Source: Lachnospiraceae bacterium (GTDB lineage: Bacteria; Bacillota; Clostridia; Lachnospirales; Lachnospiraceae). From it: a stretch of 11,925 bases of DNA. Both the position numbers and the translations under genes were made by a program. Shown here one piece after another: positions 1 through 6,793 of the stretch. Each line of letters begins with the position of its first letter. The stretch's first letter is position 1. The DNA lies in NCBI GenBank assembly GCA_003453515.1, contig DMLD01000165.1, positions 1-11,925 of the forward strand, read 5' to 3'. The notes under the pieces were generated by a model, which was given only the letters and a program-made list of their open reading frames with translations, did no database searches and was not told the DNA's origin.

Positions 1-69
1 TCATATGAAACTTATGTTGCGGATGCGGGCGCTGCTTGGCGCATTCGTGAAGATTACAGGAGGTCGTGA
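1..69 (+). CDS. C-terminal tail of an unidentified protein (partial)
   Basis: Frame 1 is open from the window edge to a TGA at 67-69 and gives a 22-residue tail ending in WRIREDYRRS. It stops 2 nt before the next ATG, and the ribosome site of that next gene (AGGAGGT, 58-64) lies inside it; this packing is typical of an operon. Frame 2 is also open, to a TGA at 83-85, but would overlap the next gene, so frame 1 is preferred. Too little is present to name a family. Confidence 0.45.
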   Translation, partial: SYETYVADAGAAWRIREDYRRS

Positions 70-71
70 AA

Positions 72-485
72 ATGAGTGTTGTTGATGAGCTCATCCGCGA
101 AGAGGGTGACGGGAGTTTAAGTTTTGGTAACTATGAGTTGAGTGAAAAAACAAAAAAGGCGGATTTTCCATACAATGGAGCATCGTACAAGATCAAGACC
201 TTTAAGGAGATAACCAAGCTCGAGAAAAATGGCACGATGGTATATGAGTCGGTGCCGGGATCTGCGGTGACCAATTTTAAGGGAGACAAGACGGAACTTT
301 CCTTCGATGTGGAGGCGCCGGGAGATCTGTCGTTTACGGTTGAGCTTGAACCGGATTCGCTCTATCGTCTCGATGTGGACGGAGAGTCGGCAGGAAGCAT
401 ACAGACCAATATCAGCGGAAAGCTCAGCGCGAGCATTGAGCTGGATGCGGGCAAGAGCGCATCTGTTAAGATAACGAAGCTGTGA
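72..485 (+). CDS. Small conserved beta-rich protein of Lachnospiraceae type, function unknown
   Basis: A 138-aa protein starting MSVVDELIREEGDGSLSFG. The ATG at 72 is chosen over the in-frame GTG at 66 because the strong ribosome site GGAGG (59-63) sits 8 nt before the ATG but only 2 nt before the GTG. There is no signal peptide or membrane segment, so it is probably cytoplasmic. The sequence alternates short polar and hydrophobic stretches (FTVELEPDSLYRLDVDG, ISGKLSASIELDAGKS), which suggests a beta-sandwich. From memory, proteins with this opening and the motif KTFKEITKLEKNG are common in Lachnospiraceae and are sometimes labelled 'endosialidase'. No sialidase Asp-box (SxDxGxxW) is visible, so that label should not be trusted. 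It lies 23 nt before the alarmone synthetase and probably shares its transcript. No function can be assigned. Confidence 0.85.
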   Translation: MSVVDELIREEGDGSLSFGNYELSEKTKKADFPYNGASYKIKTFKEITKLEKNGTMVYESVPGSAVTNFKGDKTELSFDVEAPGDLSFTVELEPDSLYRLDVDGESAGSIQTNISGKLSASIELDAGKSASVKITKL

Positions 486-508
486 GAAGTAAGTATAGCA
501 GAGGATAA

Positions 509-1207
509 ATGATGAACGAGGTAAGTACGGGAAGCAACGAGCTTTATTTTGATGAGAATTTCATGGAAACACTGATGGAGAACGATTCCATCGGCAAGTT
601 CATTGAACAGGGCGAGGCGTTCCGTACGTTGATGGCCTATTACAAGTGTGCCATCATGGAGGTTGAGACCAAGTTCAACGTTCTTAATGAAGATTTTTCC
701 GTAGAGTACGATCGCAATCCTATTGAGACGGTCAAAAGCAGACTTAAGTCTCCCGAGAGCATCATAGAGAAGCTTCAGCGCAAGGGGCTGCCATTTTCGG
801 CAGAGTCTATAGAGCAGAATCTGACAGATATAGCGGGAGTCAGGGTGATATGTGCCTTTCCGGAGGATATTTATCTGCTTGCAGAGTGCCTGCTCGAGCA
901 GGATGATATCCGCCTGATCAGGAGGAAGGACTATATAGCAAATCCTAAGCCAAACGGATATCGCAGTCTTCATCTGATAGTGGAAGTACCTATTTTTCTT
1001 CACAGTGAGAAGAGACACATGAAGGTCGAGGTGCAGCTAAGGACCATCGCCATGGATTTTTGGGCAAGTCTCGAGCATCAGATATATTATAAAAAGGGCC
1101 ACAATATCGAGGAGCTGAGAACTGAGCTCAAGCTTTGTGCGGAGACCAGCGCGGCGCTTGATCTTCGCATGCAGTCCATCAGGGCGAAGATGGATGATGA
1201 AGAGTGA
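509..1207 (+). CDS. Small alarmone synthetase, RelP/YwaC (SAS2) type GTP pyrophosphokinase
   Basis: A 232-aa cytosolic enzyme that should transfer pyrophosphate from ATP to the 3'-OH of GDP or GTP, making (p)ppGpp, the stringent-response signal. The visible RelA/SpoT synthetase landmarks are the basic substrate segment KSRLKSPESIIEKLQRKG (76-93), DIAGVRV (107-113), the G-loop PKPNGYRSLHL (146-156), and VEVQLRT (173-179) with the catalytic Glu174, followed by MDFWASLEH (182-190). The wording matches remembered B. subtilis YwaC/RelP more closely than YjbM/RelQ, for example YKxAxxxxxTKFxxxxxxF near the N-terminus. There is no HD hydrolase, TGS or ACT domain, so it is synthetase-only, and the length fits the SAS family. 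The start could be 509 or the adjacent ATG at 512; spacing from GAGG (501-504) slightly favours 512 (7 nt). A separate hydrolase outside the window would be needed to remove the product. Confidence 0.93.
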   Translation: MMNEVSTGSNELYFDENFMETLMENDSIGKFIEQGEAFRTLMAYYKCAIMEVETKFNVLNEDFSVEYDRNPIETVKSRLKSPESIIEKLQRKGLPFSAESIEQNLTDIAGVRVICAFPEDIYLLAECLLEQDDIRLIRRKDYIANPKPNGYRSLHLIVEVPIFLHSEKRHMKVEVQLRTIAMDFWASLEHQIYYKKGHNIEELRTELKLCAETSAALDLRMQSIRAKMDDEE

Positions 1208-1213
1208 AGGTTT

Positions 1214-1244
1214 AAGGATATACTGAATCAATCGGCATATCCTT
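1214..1244. repeat. 31-bp imperfect palindrome, copy 1
   Basis: Starting 7 nt after the alarmone synthetase stop, AAGGATAT (1214-1221) pairs with ATATCCTT (1237-1244). The outer TT/AA at 1212-1213 and 1245-1246 extends the stem to 10 bp. After one A-C mismatch the stem continues inward with CTGA/TCGG (one G-U). It has the same length as the element at 6628-6658 and matches it at 25 of 31 positions. No T-run follows on either strand, so it is not a canonical intrinsic terminator. It ends 38 nt before the surface-protein ATG and would lie in that gene's leader if transcription reads through. Confidence 0.75.
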
Positions 1245-1282
1245 AAGTTGAAAATATAACCTGATGTATAGGGGTGATTGCT

Positions 1283-4200
1283 ATGGATGGCAAGGAACGT
1301 GAACGGATTCACAACTTGATAAAAAGAATAAGGAGCTATCTTTATGTTCATCAGAGAGCTGCGAGGATAGCTTCTCTTGTTATGTCTTTGGTTCTGATAT
1401 TCACAAGTGTATCGGGTCTGGTTTATCCATCGATCAAAAATGAAGATTACGCTACCGGGTCGAGGGCATCCGGAGAGGTCGCATCCGGTGAGGCTGTGGA
1501 TGTGAATGTTAGTTCAGGTACGGATCTGTCCGACGACTCCGGTCAGGATGTGACGACCGGAGAAAAAGAGGGGCAGGCTTCCGGTCAGGTTGCAGGGATA
1601 CATGGCGGAGAGTCAAACGATGCGGCATCGACAAATGATGCCGGAGATAATATTCAGGATTATCAAAATGAATATGATCCCTCGGTCGATGATACAACTG
1701 CAAATGATCCTGCTCTGATGGAGAATGGTGAACAAACAATAAAAAAAGCTGATCAGTCCGGGGAAAAAGGTTTTTATATGAGCCGTGAGATCGACGGAGT
1801 CGAGGTTTATGTATCTGCCGATCCGGGTGTATTTCCACAGGATGCAACGCTTGATGTAAAGACTCTGCTCCCCGAAGAGAGGATGAGAGTAGAGGGTGTT
1901 GTAGAGGAAGCTGTCGGTGATGAAAGACAGATCAGTGAGAAGTTGACCTTTGACATAACGATACGCGACAGTTTTGGGAATGAGATTCAGCCTGATGTAA
2001 GCAAGGGTGAAGTCAGGGTGGCGTTTGTGACCGGCTTTGTAAATACTGACAATGTCACTGCAGATATCTATCACATCAGGGATATATCAGAGCATACAGA
2101 CGAATCGGATACAAACATGAATGAAGTAGAGGGGATAACTGAGATACAGGTATCCGACCCAGATCTTAAGGTTGATAGACTTACAACTAAGACAGGGGAT
2201 ATAGATGATAAAGATGGTGTGTTTGCGAGAACAGACGGGTTTTCCTATTACACGCTGACGCTTACATACCAAACAAACGAGTATACCTTAGATGCAGGTG
2301 TTGGAGATACGGTTAAGGTTGCGGATATTGCCGCAGCTGTTGGACTGCAAGGAACGTTTCACTCTATGTGCACAACTCCCGGTAATCAATTACCAAATAT
2401 TAGTTATTCCAGTAGTAGCTATACCGAGTTTTTTACTGTAGAGAATTCTCAAAATGAACAAGCTTCGATAACTATCAAAAAGCCATTTTCCGATAAAAAG
2501 CTTATCGCGGTACATATGAGTCAGGAGGGGAAATTTGATGGTAACCACTGCCCTATATACATCACCTGCACGGAGTCTGAACCGGAAGAGTCCTACGGTG
2601 TGCTCTTATGGTCATTTGGTTCAAAGGCGTTGGGGTTTAAAAACAGTATAAAATCCTATTTTGAAAAAATAGGAGTTACAGTAAAAACCTTTGAAGGCAA
2701 TACGTTGAATCAGGAACTTATAAATGGAGTTCAGCTTGTATACATAATTGACGAGGATTATTCTGATAACGATGCTGCCAAGATGATATACTCTGATACC
2801 AATGCGGATATACTAAAGTCGTATGTCAATAACGGTGGAAGAGTTGTTATGCAGGGTGAGCATCCGAATTTTTCACCGGCAGGAAACAAAAATATGAGCA
2901 TACTTGCGTCCAAGATAGGGGCAAGCTTTACCATTACAGACAGTCTTGGTAAACCCGGACTCAAGTGTGAGGTAAACCCCGAGAGTCAGCTTGCAAAGGG
3001 AGCTAAGAACCTGAAGCCCATTTGCGTTGCCCACATTGATACCGGTGCAGGTTCATCGGCTGTCTGGGTCGCCAGGGTTTATGAAGAAAAAGATAACAAA
3101 ATGGTTTACTATAATTTTATAGTTGATCAGCCGGCTGGAAAGGGAAGGATAACTGCAGTCAGTGATGTGAATTGGTTTGACGGATATTCAGGCACTTCAC
3201 CTGAGGGAGAAGCAGCAACAGCCATTTTTGAAAATCTGCTTAAGGATTCTGCAACAAACATGAAAAAGATCATGGCAAATCCGAAGCCCGATATGTATTA
3301 TGTGACGCTGAACCCCTCAAATGAAAGCTTTTATTACAGATTGAAGGATACATCTGAAAACGTCCTTAAAAATGACAAGATAAAGGCATATGATGCTTCG
3401 ACCGATAGTGAGTTGACCGTGATGGATACATACGGATGGGTCAAGGGTAACGGAAAAGATATCGACATAACGGGACTTACTCCCAATACAAAATATAAAT
3501 TGGAGTATGTACAGGATGATGCGGACGTGTTTAACAATGGGGATCCCGATGCTCAGTATATCCAGTCCACAAATGTGTACACTGCCATCGATCCGCATGA
3601 TTATGTGAATAAGGGAGAAGCTTCTCAGCAGGAGGTACATATTGCTCGTGCAAGTGATTTTAGCAACGGAGGAGATCCGACCAAGGACACAGTGGTTATA
3701 TCAAACATACATGATCAAAATCTTCGGTTTGCACTTCAATATGAGACGGGACAGCTAGCGACGGAGTTTGTTGCGCCGATAGACGACGGATTGGGAAATG
3801 GTACATATACAGTCAATTTTGACGGAGCTAACAGGATATTCGGCGACTCCCCATGTTATCTGATAGCAAAGGATCCGACCAAGAACAACAACCTGTCCGG
3901 GTATGTGCGTATACCCGCGTGTATCCTCATGAATGAGTGGATGTATGATGATGAACAGCAGGGAAGCTACAGCATAACTGATAATGATTATGTGGTAAAG
4001 GTTGAGAATAATAATCTTACAAAGGATGCCACTGCGGACGGATATTCGGTTGCTAACGACAGTACGTTGACAACCAGTGAAGCGGGAACCAATCATCTGA
4101 AGCTTAGTTACAATGATGCTCTTACGGATAAATATATAGCTGATTATTCTGATACGGGTACCATAGACAAGGCATGGATAGTTAGAAAGCAAACCTATGG

Positions 4201-5350
4201 TGATGTCATAAAGGATGTATATATATCAACTGCAGGTACACAAAACGGAGTGACGGATATAGCAAAGTATGTTCTTCCGGGTGGTAAGCTTACGAGTATT
4301 GAAAAAACCGGAGAGCTAAAGGATTATATAACCTCACATTCGTATGATGATCAGTATAAGGTCAACTATAATATAGATCCGCATAATATTGACATAGAGG
4401 GGAACCTGACAGTTACTGTGCACGATACCGCGAGCAATATCAATGATTATAATGTAACACTTAATTTTATAACAGTTGATTATGTGATGTATCCCACCCC
4501 CGAGCCGACACAAAGCCCTACTCCTGTTCCTGTGAGTCCGGGAGGAGGTACAGCTCCTGCGCCTGCACCAATCGTAAATACCCCTGCACCTACCCTTTCA
4601 CCGACCCCGGCGCCGACCGTGACACCATCACCTGAAGCACCGAAGAATCACAAAACAGAGGTCGTGCTTCTGAACGGCAAATATATACAGGAAGCAAGAG
4701 CGAATGGGTTGAGCGGCTTTACGGATGCACAGCCGGAAGACGATGTCACCGTCAGACTCGAGATATCAGAGAAAACCGCTGATGATCTGGAGGCAAAGAC
4801 GGCAGGCAGATTCAGACAGATACATAAAAGAGTATACGAAAACGAGAAGAATAAAAATGTAAAGAAGCACTATCTGGAGATGCTCGTTACTAAGCAGGTC
4901 GACGGCGAAGAGCCACAACAGGTGACGGATCTTGGTGATGTCATAGAGATAGCTCTTACATATGATCAGCTCAGTGATGAGGAGCCGCTTGTGATACGCG
5001 AGCACGGAGGATACGCCTCGGAGATGAAGGAACTGTTCAGAAGACCGACAGGTAACTATGAAGATGGAACCTTCTATGTTTCGGGTGACGGTATTGTATA
5101 TGTGTATGCGAGATATTTTTCCGAGTATGCGGTCTCATATGTTGAGATGGCTGACGACGGAACCGTGGTCAAGAAGGATGATGGCCCCGGGACGACGCCT
5201 GCCAAGAGCAGTGTCACATGGTCGGGAACATCTCCCGAGACAGGGGATAGGATGCCGCTTCTGTTTGTGTGGATCATGATGCTTACATCGGGACTCATAT
5301 TGCTTGCGTATGCTATGGGATTTATCGGAGTCAGAGTCAGGGAAGAATAG
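1283..5350 (+). CDS. Large multidomain sortase-anchored surface protein
   Basis: A 1355-aa predicted cell-surface protein. The ATG at 1283 is chosen because GGGG (1271-1274) lies 8 nt upstream; an in-frame GTG at 1274 overlaps that site. A long basic N-region (1-28) precedes a hydrophobic signal or membrane segment (29-48). Then comes an acidic Ser/Gly/Thr-rich stretch (about 55-160). Residues 163-336 resemble the beta-rich domain of Firmicute surface proteins (VYVSADPGVFPQDATL, FDITIRDSFGNEIQPD). Residues 437-661 look like a class I glutamine-amidotransferase-like alpha/beta fold (GVLLWSF, YVNNGGRVVMQGEH) with no evident GxCxG nucleophile. An FN3-like part follows (669-775, DITGLTPNTKYKL), then further beta domains, a Pro/Thr linker (about 1069-1121) and another beta domain. 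The C-terminus has SPETGD (1317-1322), a hydrophobic segment and the basic tail RVREE, a variant LPXTG sorting signal. Ligand and role are unknown; adhesion or polymer binding is only a guess. Confidence 0.9.
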   Translation: MDGKERERIHNLIKRIRSYLYVHQRAARIASLVMSLVLIFTSVSGLVYPSIKNEDYATGSRASGEVASGEAVDVNVSSGTDLSDDSGQDVTTGEKEGQASGQVAGIHGGESNDAASTNDAGDNIQDYQNEYDPSVDDTTANDPALMENGEQTIKKADQSGEKGFYMSREIDGVEVYVSADPGVFPQDATLDVKTLLPEERMRVEGVVEEAVGDERQISEKLTFDITIRDSFGNEIQPDVSKGEVRVAFVTGFVNTDNVTADIYHIRDISEHTDESDTNMNEVEGITEIQVSDPDLKVDRLTTKTGDIDDKDGVFARTDGFSYYTLTLTYQTNEYTLDAGVGDTVKVADIAAAVGLQGTFHSMCTTPGNQLPNISYSSSSYTEFFTVENSQNEQASITIKKPFSDKKLIAVHMSQEGKFDGNHCPIYITCTESEPEESYGVLLWSFGSKALGFKNSIKSYFEKIGVTVKTFEGNTLNQELINGVQLVYIIDEDYSDNDAAKMIYSDTNADILKSYVNNGGRVVMQGEHPNFSPAGNKNMSILASKIGASFTITDSLGKPGLKCEVNPESQLAKGAKNLKPICVAHIDTGAGSSAVWVARVYEEKDNKMVYYNFIVDQPAGKGRITAVSDVNWFDGYSGTSPEGEAATAIFENLLKDSATNMKKIMANPKPDMYYVTLNPSNESFYYRLKDTSENVLKNDKIKAYDASTDSELTVMDTYGWVKGNGKDIDITGLTPNTKYKLEYVQDDADVFNNGDPDAQYIQSTNVYTAIDPHDYVNKGEASQQEVHIARASDFSNGGDPTKDTVVISNIHDQNLRFALQYETGQLATEFVAPIDDGLGNGTYTVNFDGANRIFGDSPCYLIAKDPTKNNNLSGYVRIPACILMNEWMYDDEQQGSYSITDNDYVVKVENNNLTKDATADGYSVANDSTLTTSEAGTNHLKLSYNDALTDKYIADYSDTGTIDKAWIVRKQTYGDVIKDVYISTAGTQNGVTDIAKYVLPGGKLTSIEKTGELKDYITSHSYDDQYKVNYNIDPHNIDIEGNLTVTVHDTASNINDYNVTLNFITVDYVMYPTPEPTQSPTPVPVSPGGGTAPAPAPIVNTPAPTLSPTPAPTVTPSPEAPKNHKTEVVLLNGKYIQEARANGLSGFTDAQPEDDVTVRLEISEKTADDLEAKTAGRFRQIHKRVYENEKNKNVKKHYLEMLVTKQVDGEEPQQVTDLGDVIEIALTYDQLSDEEPLVIREHGGYASEMKELFRRPTGNYEDGTFYVSGDGIVYVYARYFSEYAVSYVEMADDGTVVKKDDGPGTTPAKSSVTWSGTSPETGDRMPLLFVWIMMLTSGLILLAYAMGFIGVRVREE

Positions 5351-5370
5351 TAAGACCGGACGGCACGTCC

Positions 5371-6588
5371 TTATGGGAGTGACAGTCTCTCGATATATTT
5401 TTCCTTGAAGTAGTCGCTCGTTCCAAGATTTATTATGTGCATATCGGGCACGATGATCTGAGTATCGTCGTGTCCGTTTTTATTTGTGTTTGCTATGGCA
5501 TAGAGTCCTGCCAGACAGGCATTTCCGACAGGGACGACCTTATGTATATCTATATCCGAGAATATGCCGAGCACGGCTGCATCGTCCGGCTCGATGAAAA
5601 ACCCTAGTCCGCCGGCAAGGTATACAGTATCTATATCATCATATTTAAGTCCGGATGCTTTTAACAGGGTGTCGATGCCTGCCGCGACGGCTGCCTTGGC
5701 AAGCAATACACGGTGCAGATCATCGGCAGTAAAAACAAGAGAGCTATCAGCGGCAGGATGAGTGCCGACAAGGCTTATGCCCTCTGCCGGAAATTTATCC
5801 GTGAGAGTAGTATCAGCATCCACATATCCTTTTCTTATCAGCTCCGCTGTCAGAGAAATGGCACCCGATCCGCACAGTCCGATGGGAGTTTTGTTACCTA
5901 TGGTGGTGAGCCTTGGACTGAGCGGATACAGCTCAATGTCGGAGATGGCTCCGGGTATAGCTGCCGCACTGCAGGACAAGCCTCCGCCCTCAAGTGCGGG
6001 GCCTGCGGCTGTAGCGGTGGCAAACAGCTCACCGTCCGGGCGGCAAAGTACCATTTCGCCGTTGGTACCAAGGTCGATAAACAGCGTATTCGGTTTAAGC
6101 TCCACAGAGCTAAGTCCCGCTATTATGTCTCCTCCGATAAATGCGGATGCCCAGGGAATGATCGTGGTCGAAGCATCAGAAAGCCCCGGTATAGGCGTGA
6201 TATCCGGGTCTGCCGGAGACTCTGCCGACGGCTTGAACGGTGCTCTTGACAGGGGCGTACAGTCGTATCCCATGAGAAGATGGATCATGGTCGTGTTGCC
6301 GCCGATAAGTATTCTGTCTATATCCGAAACAGAGCTGTGAACAGTATCACACATTTTGATGAGCTCATTTTTCAGGCTGTCGGTAATGCACTTTTGTATC
6401 TCATCCCTTTTTCCGGACATGGATGCTTCCATGCGCGATATGACATCCTCGCCGTACACTCCTTCCGGATTGGCGAAGGTGTGAGTTTTGGCAGCATCAA
6501 GGGGTATACCATTGCTTACTATGGCATAAGCAATGGTAGTTGTTCCGAGATCTATAAGCAGGGTTTTTGATCCGTATGCGTTGTTCAA
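5371..6588 (-). CDS. Stand-alone RACo-like ASKHA ATPase (DUF4445 type) lacking the ferredoxin domain
   Basis: A 405-aa protein matching the ATPase part of RACo-type reductive activators of corrinoid proteins. Visible ASKHA motifs are phosphate-1 LLIDLGTTTIA (10-20), phosphate-2 FIDLGTNGEMV (170-180) and adenosine-type YLAGGLG (323-329). Family-typical stretches include GGNTTMIHLLMG (96-107), RAPFKP (115-120), GPALEGGGLSC (196-206) and GLCGSG (237-242). Classical RACo proteins are roughly 600 aa and begin with a [2Fe-2S] domain that supplies the electron; here phosphate-1 is at the very N-terminus, so the electron module is absent or a separate protein. The start must be the TTG at 6588: an in-frame TAG lies two codons upstream and GAGG (6600-6597) is 8 nt away. 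No corrinoid protein, methyltransferase or B12 gene is near, so the partner is unknown. It is convergent with the surface-protein gene (20-bp gap) and divergent from the rhomboid gene. Confidence 0.88.
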   Translation of the reverse strand: MNNAYGSKTLLIDLGTTTIAYAIVSNGIPLDAAKTHTFANPEGVYGEDVISRMEASMSGKRDEIQKCITDSLKNELIKMCDTVHSSVSDIDRILIGGNTTMIHLLMGYDCTPLSRAPFKPSAESPADPDITPIPGLSDASTTIIPWASAFIGGDIIAGLSSVELKPNTLFIDLGTNGEMVLCRPDGELFATATAAGPALEGGGLSCSAAAIPGAISDIELYPLSPRLTTIGNKTPIGLCGSGAISLTAELIRKGYVDADTTLTDKFPAEGISLVGTHPAADSSLVFTADDLHRVLLAKAAVAAGIDTLLKASGLKYDDIDTVYLAGGLGFFIEPDDAAVLGIFSDIDIHKVVPVGNACLAGLYAIANTNKNGHDDTQIIVPDMHIINLGTSDYFKEKYIERLSLP

Positions 6589-6627
6589 GTCCTACACCTC
6601 TGATATCATCAAGTGTGAATAGTTACA

Positions 6628-6658
6628 AAGGATACACTGATTAAATCAGTGTATCCTT
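6628..6658. repeat. 31-bp perfect palindrome, copy 2
   Basis: AAGGATACACTGATT (6628-6642), one central A (6643), then its exact reverse complement (6644-6658): 15-bp arms without mismatch. It lies between divergent genes, so it cannot be a 3'-end terminator for either. It begins 40 bp upstream of the minus-strand TTG start and spans the predicted transcription start of that gene (about 6653). It could therefore be an operator at +1 or, if transcribed, a 5'-end hairpin. It matches the element at 1214-1244 at 25 of 31 positions. Confidence 0.85.
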
Positions 6659-6659
6659 A

Positions 6660-6688
6660 ATTGTACGTTTTTTGAGACCGGGTGTCAA
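6660..6688 (-). promoter_or_regulatory. Sigma-A promoter for the RACo-like gene
   Basis: Read on the minus strand, the perfect -35 box TTGACA (6688-6683), a 17-nt spacer and the -10 box TACAAT (6665-6660) give a near-consensus housekeeping promoter. The expected transcription start is near 6653, leaving a leader of about 65 nt before the TTG at 6588. The -10 box directly abuts the palindrome at 6628-6658. Confidence 0.75.
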
Positions 6689-6691
6689 CCA

Positions 6692-6720
6692 TTGACTAAC
6701 AAAATCATATCTGATATACT
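6692..6720 (+). promoter_or_regulatory. Extended -10 sigma-A promoter for the rhomboid gene
   Basis: TTGACT (6692-6697), a 17-nt spacer and TATACT (6715-6720), with TG at 6712-6713 giving an extended -10 (TGnTATACT). Expected start is near 6727, with a leader of about 67 nt before the ATG at 6794. Its -35 is separated by only 3 bp (CCA, 6689-6691) from the -35 of the divergent minus-strand promoter. Confidence 0.75.
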
Positions 6721-6738
6721 GTGCATGGTTGATAAAAC

Positions 6739-6770
6739 GCTGATATGATCCGAAGCTTCCTTATATCAGC
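6739..6770 (+). promoter_or_regulatory. Stem-loop in the rhomboid gene leader
   Basis: GCTGATAT (6739-6746) pairs perfectly with ATATCAGC (6763-6770); a G-U and an A-U pair can extend it inward. It would form in the 5' leader about 13 nt before the ribosome site GGAG (6784-6787). No T-run follows, so it is not a terminator. A role in mRNA stability or as a protein-binding site is possible; none is shown. Confidence 0.4.
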
Positions 6771-6793
6771 TGCTTGCCGTGACGGAGAACAAA

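Noticed and set aside
72..485. Sialidase/endosialidase function for the 138-aa protein
   Set aside because: No Asp-box repeats, catalytic Arg triad context or secretion signal are visible, and the protein is far too short for a sialidase.
362..1018. Long minus-strand reading frame opposite the alarmone synthetase
   Set aside because: It lies antisense to a gene with clear RelA/SpoT motifs, and its translation shows no recognisable domain. It is a codon-bias shadow.
1208..1282. Sigma-A promoter directly before the surface-protein gene
   Set aside because: TATACT-like and TATAAC-like words are present, but none has a -35 box at 16-18 nt. The surface-protein promoter was not found.
3755..4192. 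145-aa minus-strand frame, and several similar ones, inside the surface-protein gene
   Set aside because: The sense frame is continuous over 4 kb with coherent domains. The antisense translations are Ile/Cys/Arg-rich and domain-free.
4490..4645. Pro/Thr-rich stretch as a DNA repeat or CRISPR-like array
   Set aside because: It is a low-complexity peptide linker (PTP/PAP units) in the surface protein. The DNA units are irregular and there are no spacers.
5358..5370. Small hairpin GGACG-GCA-CGTCC between the convergent genes as a bidirectional terminator
   Set aside because: Only 5 bp of stem, a 3-nt loop and no T-run on either strand. It is too weak to call.
5713..6340. Plus-strand frames of 178 and 192 aa opposite the RACo-like gene
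   Set aside because: The minus-strand frame carries the complete ASKHA motif set with a ribosome site and promoter. The opposite frames are low-complexity Ser/Pro/Arg shadows.
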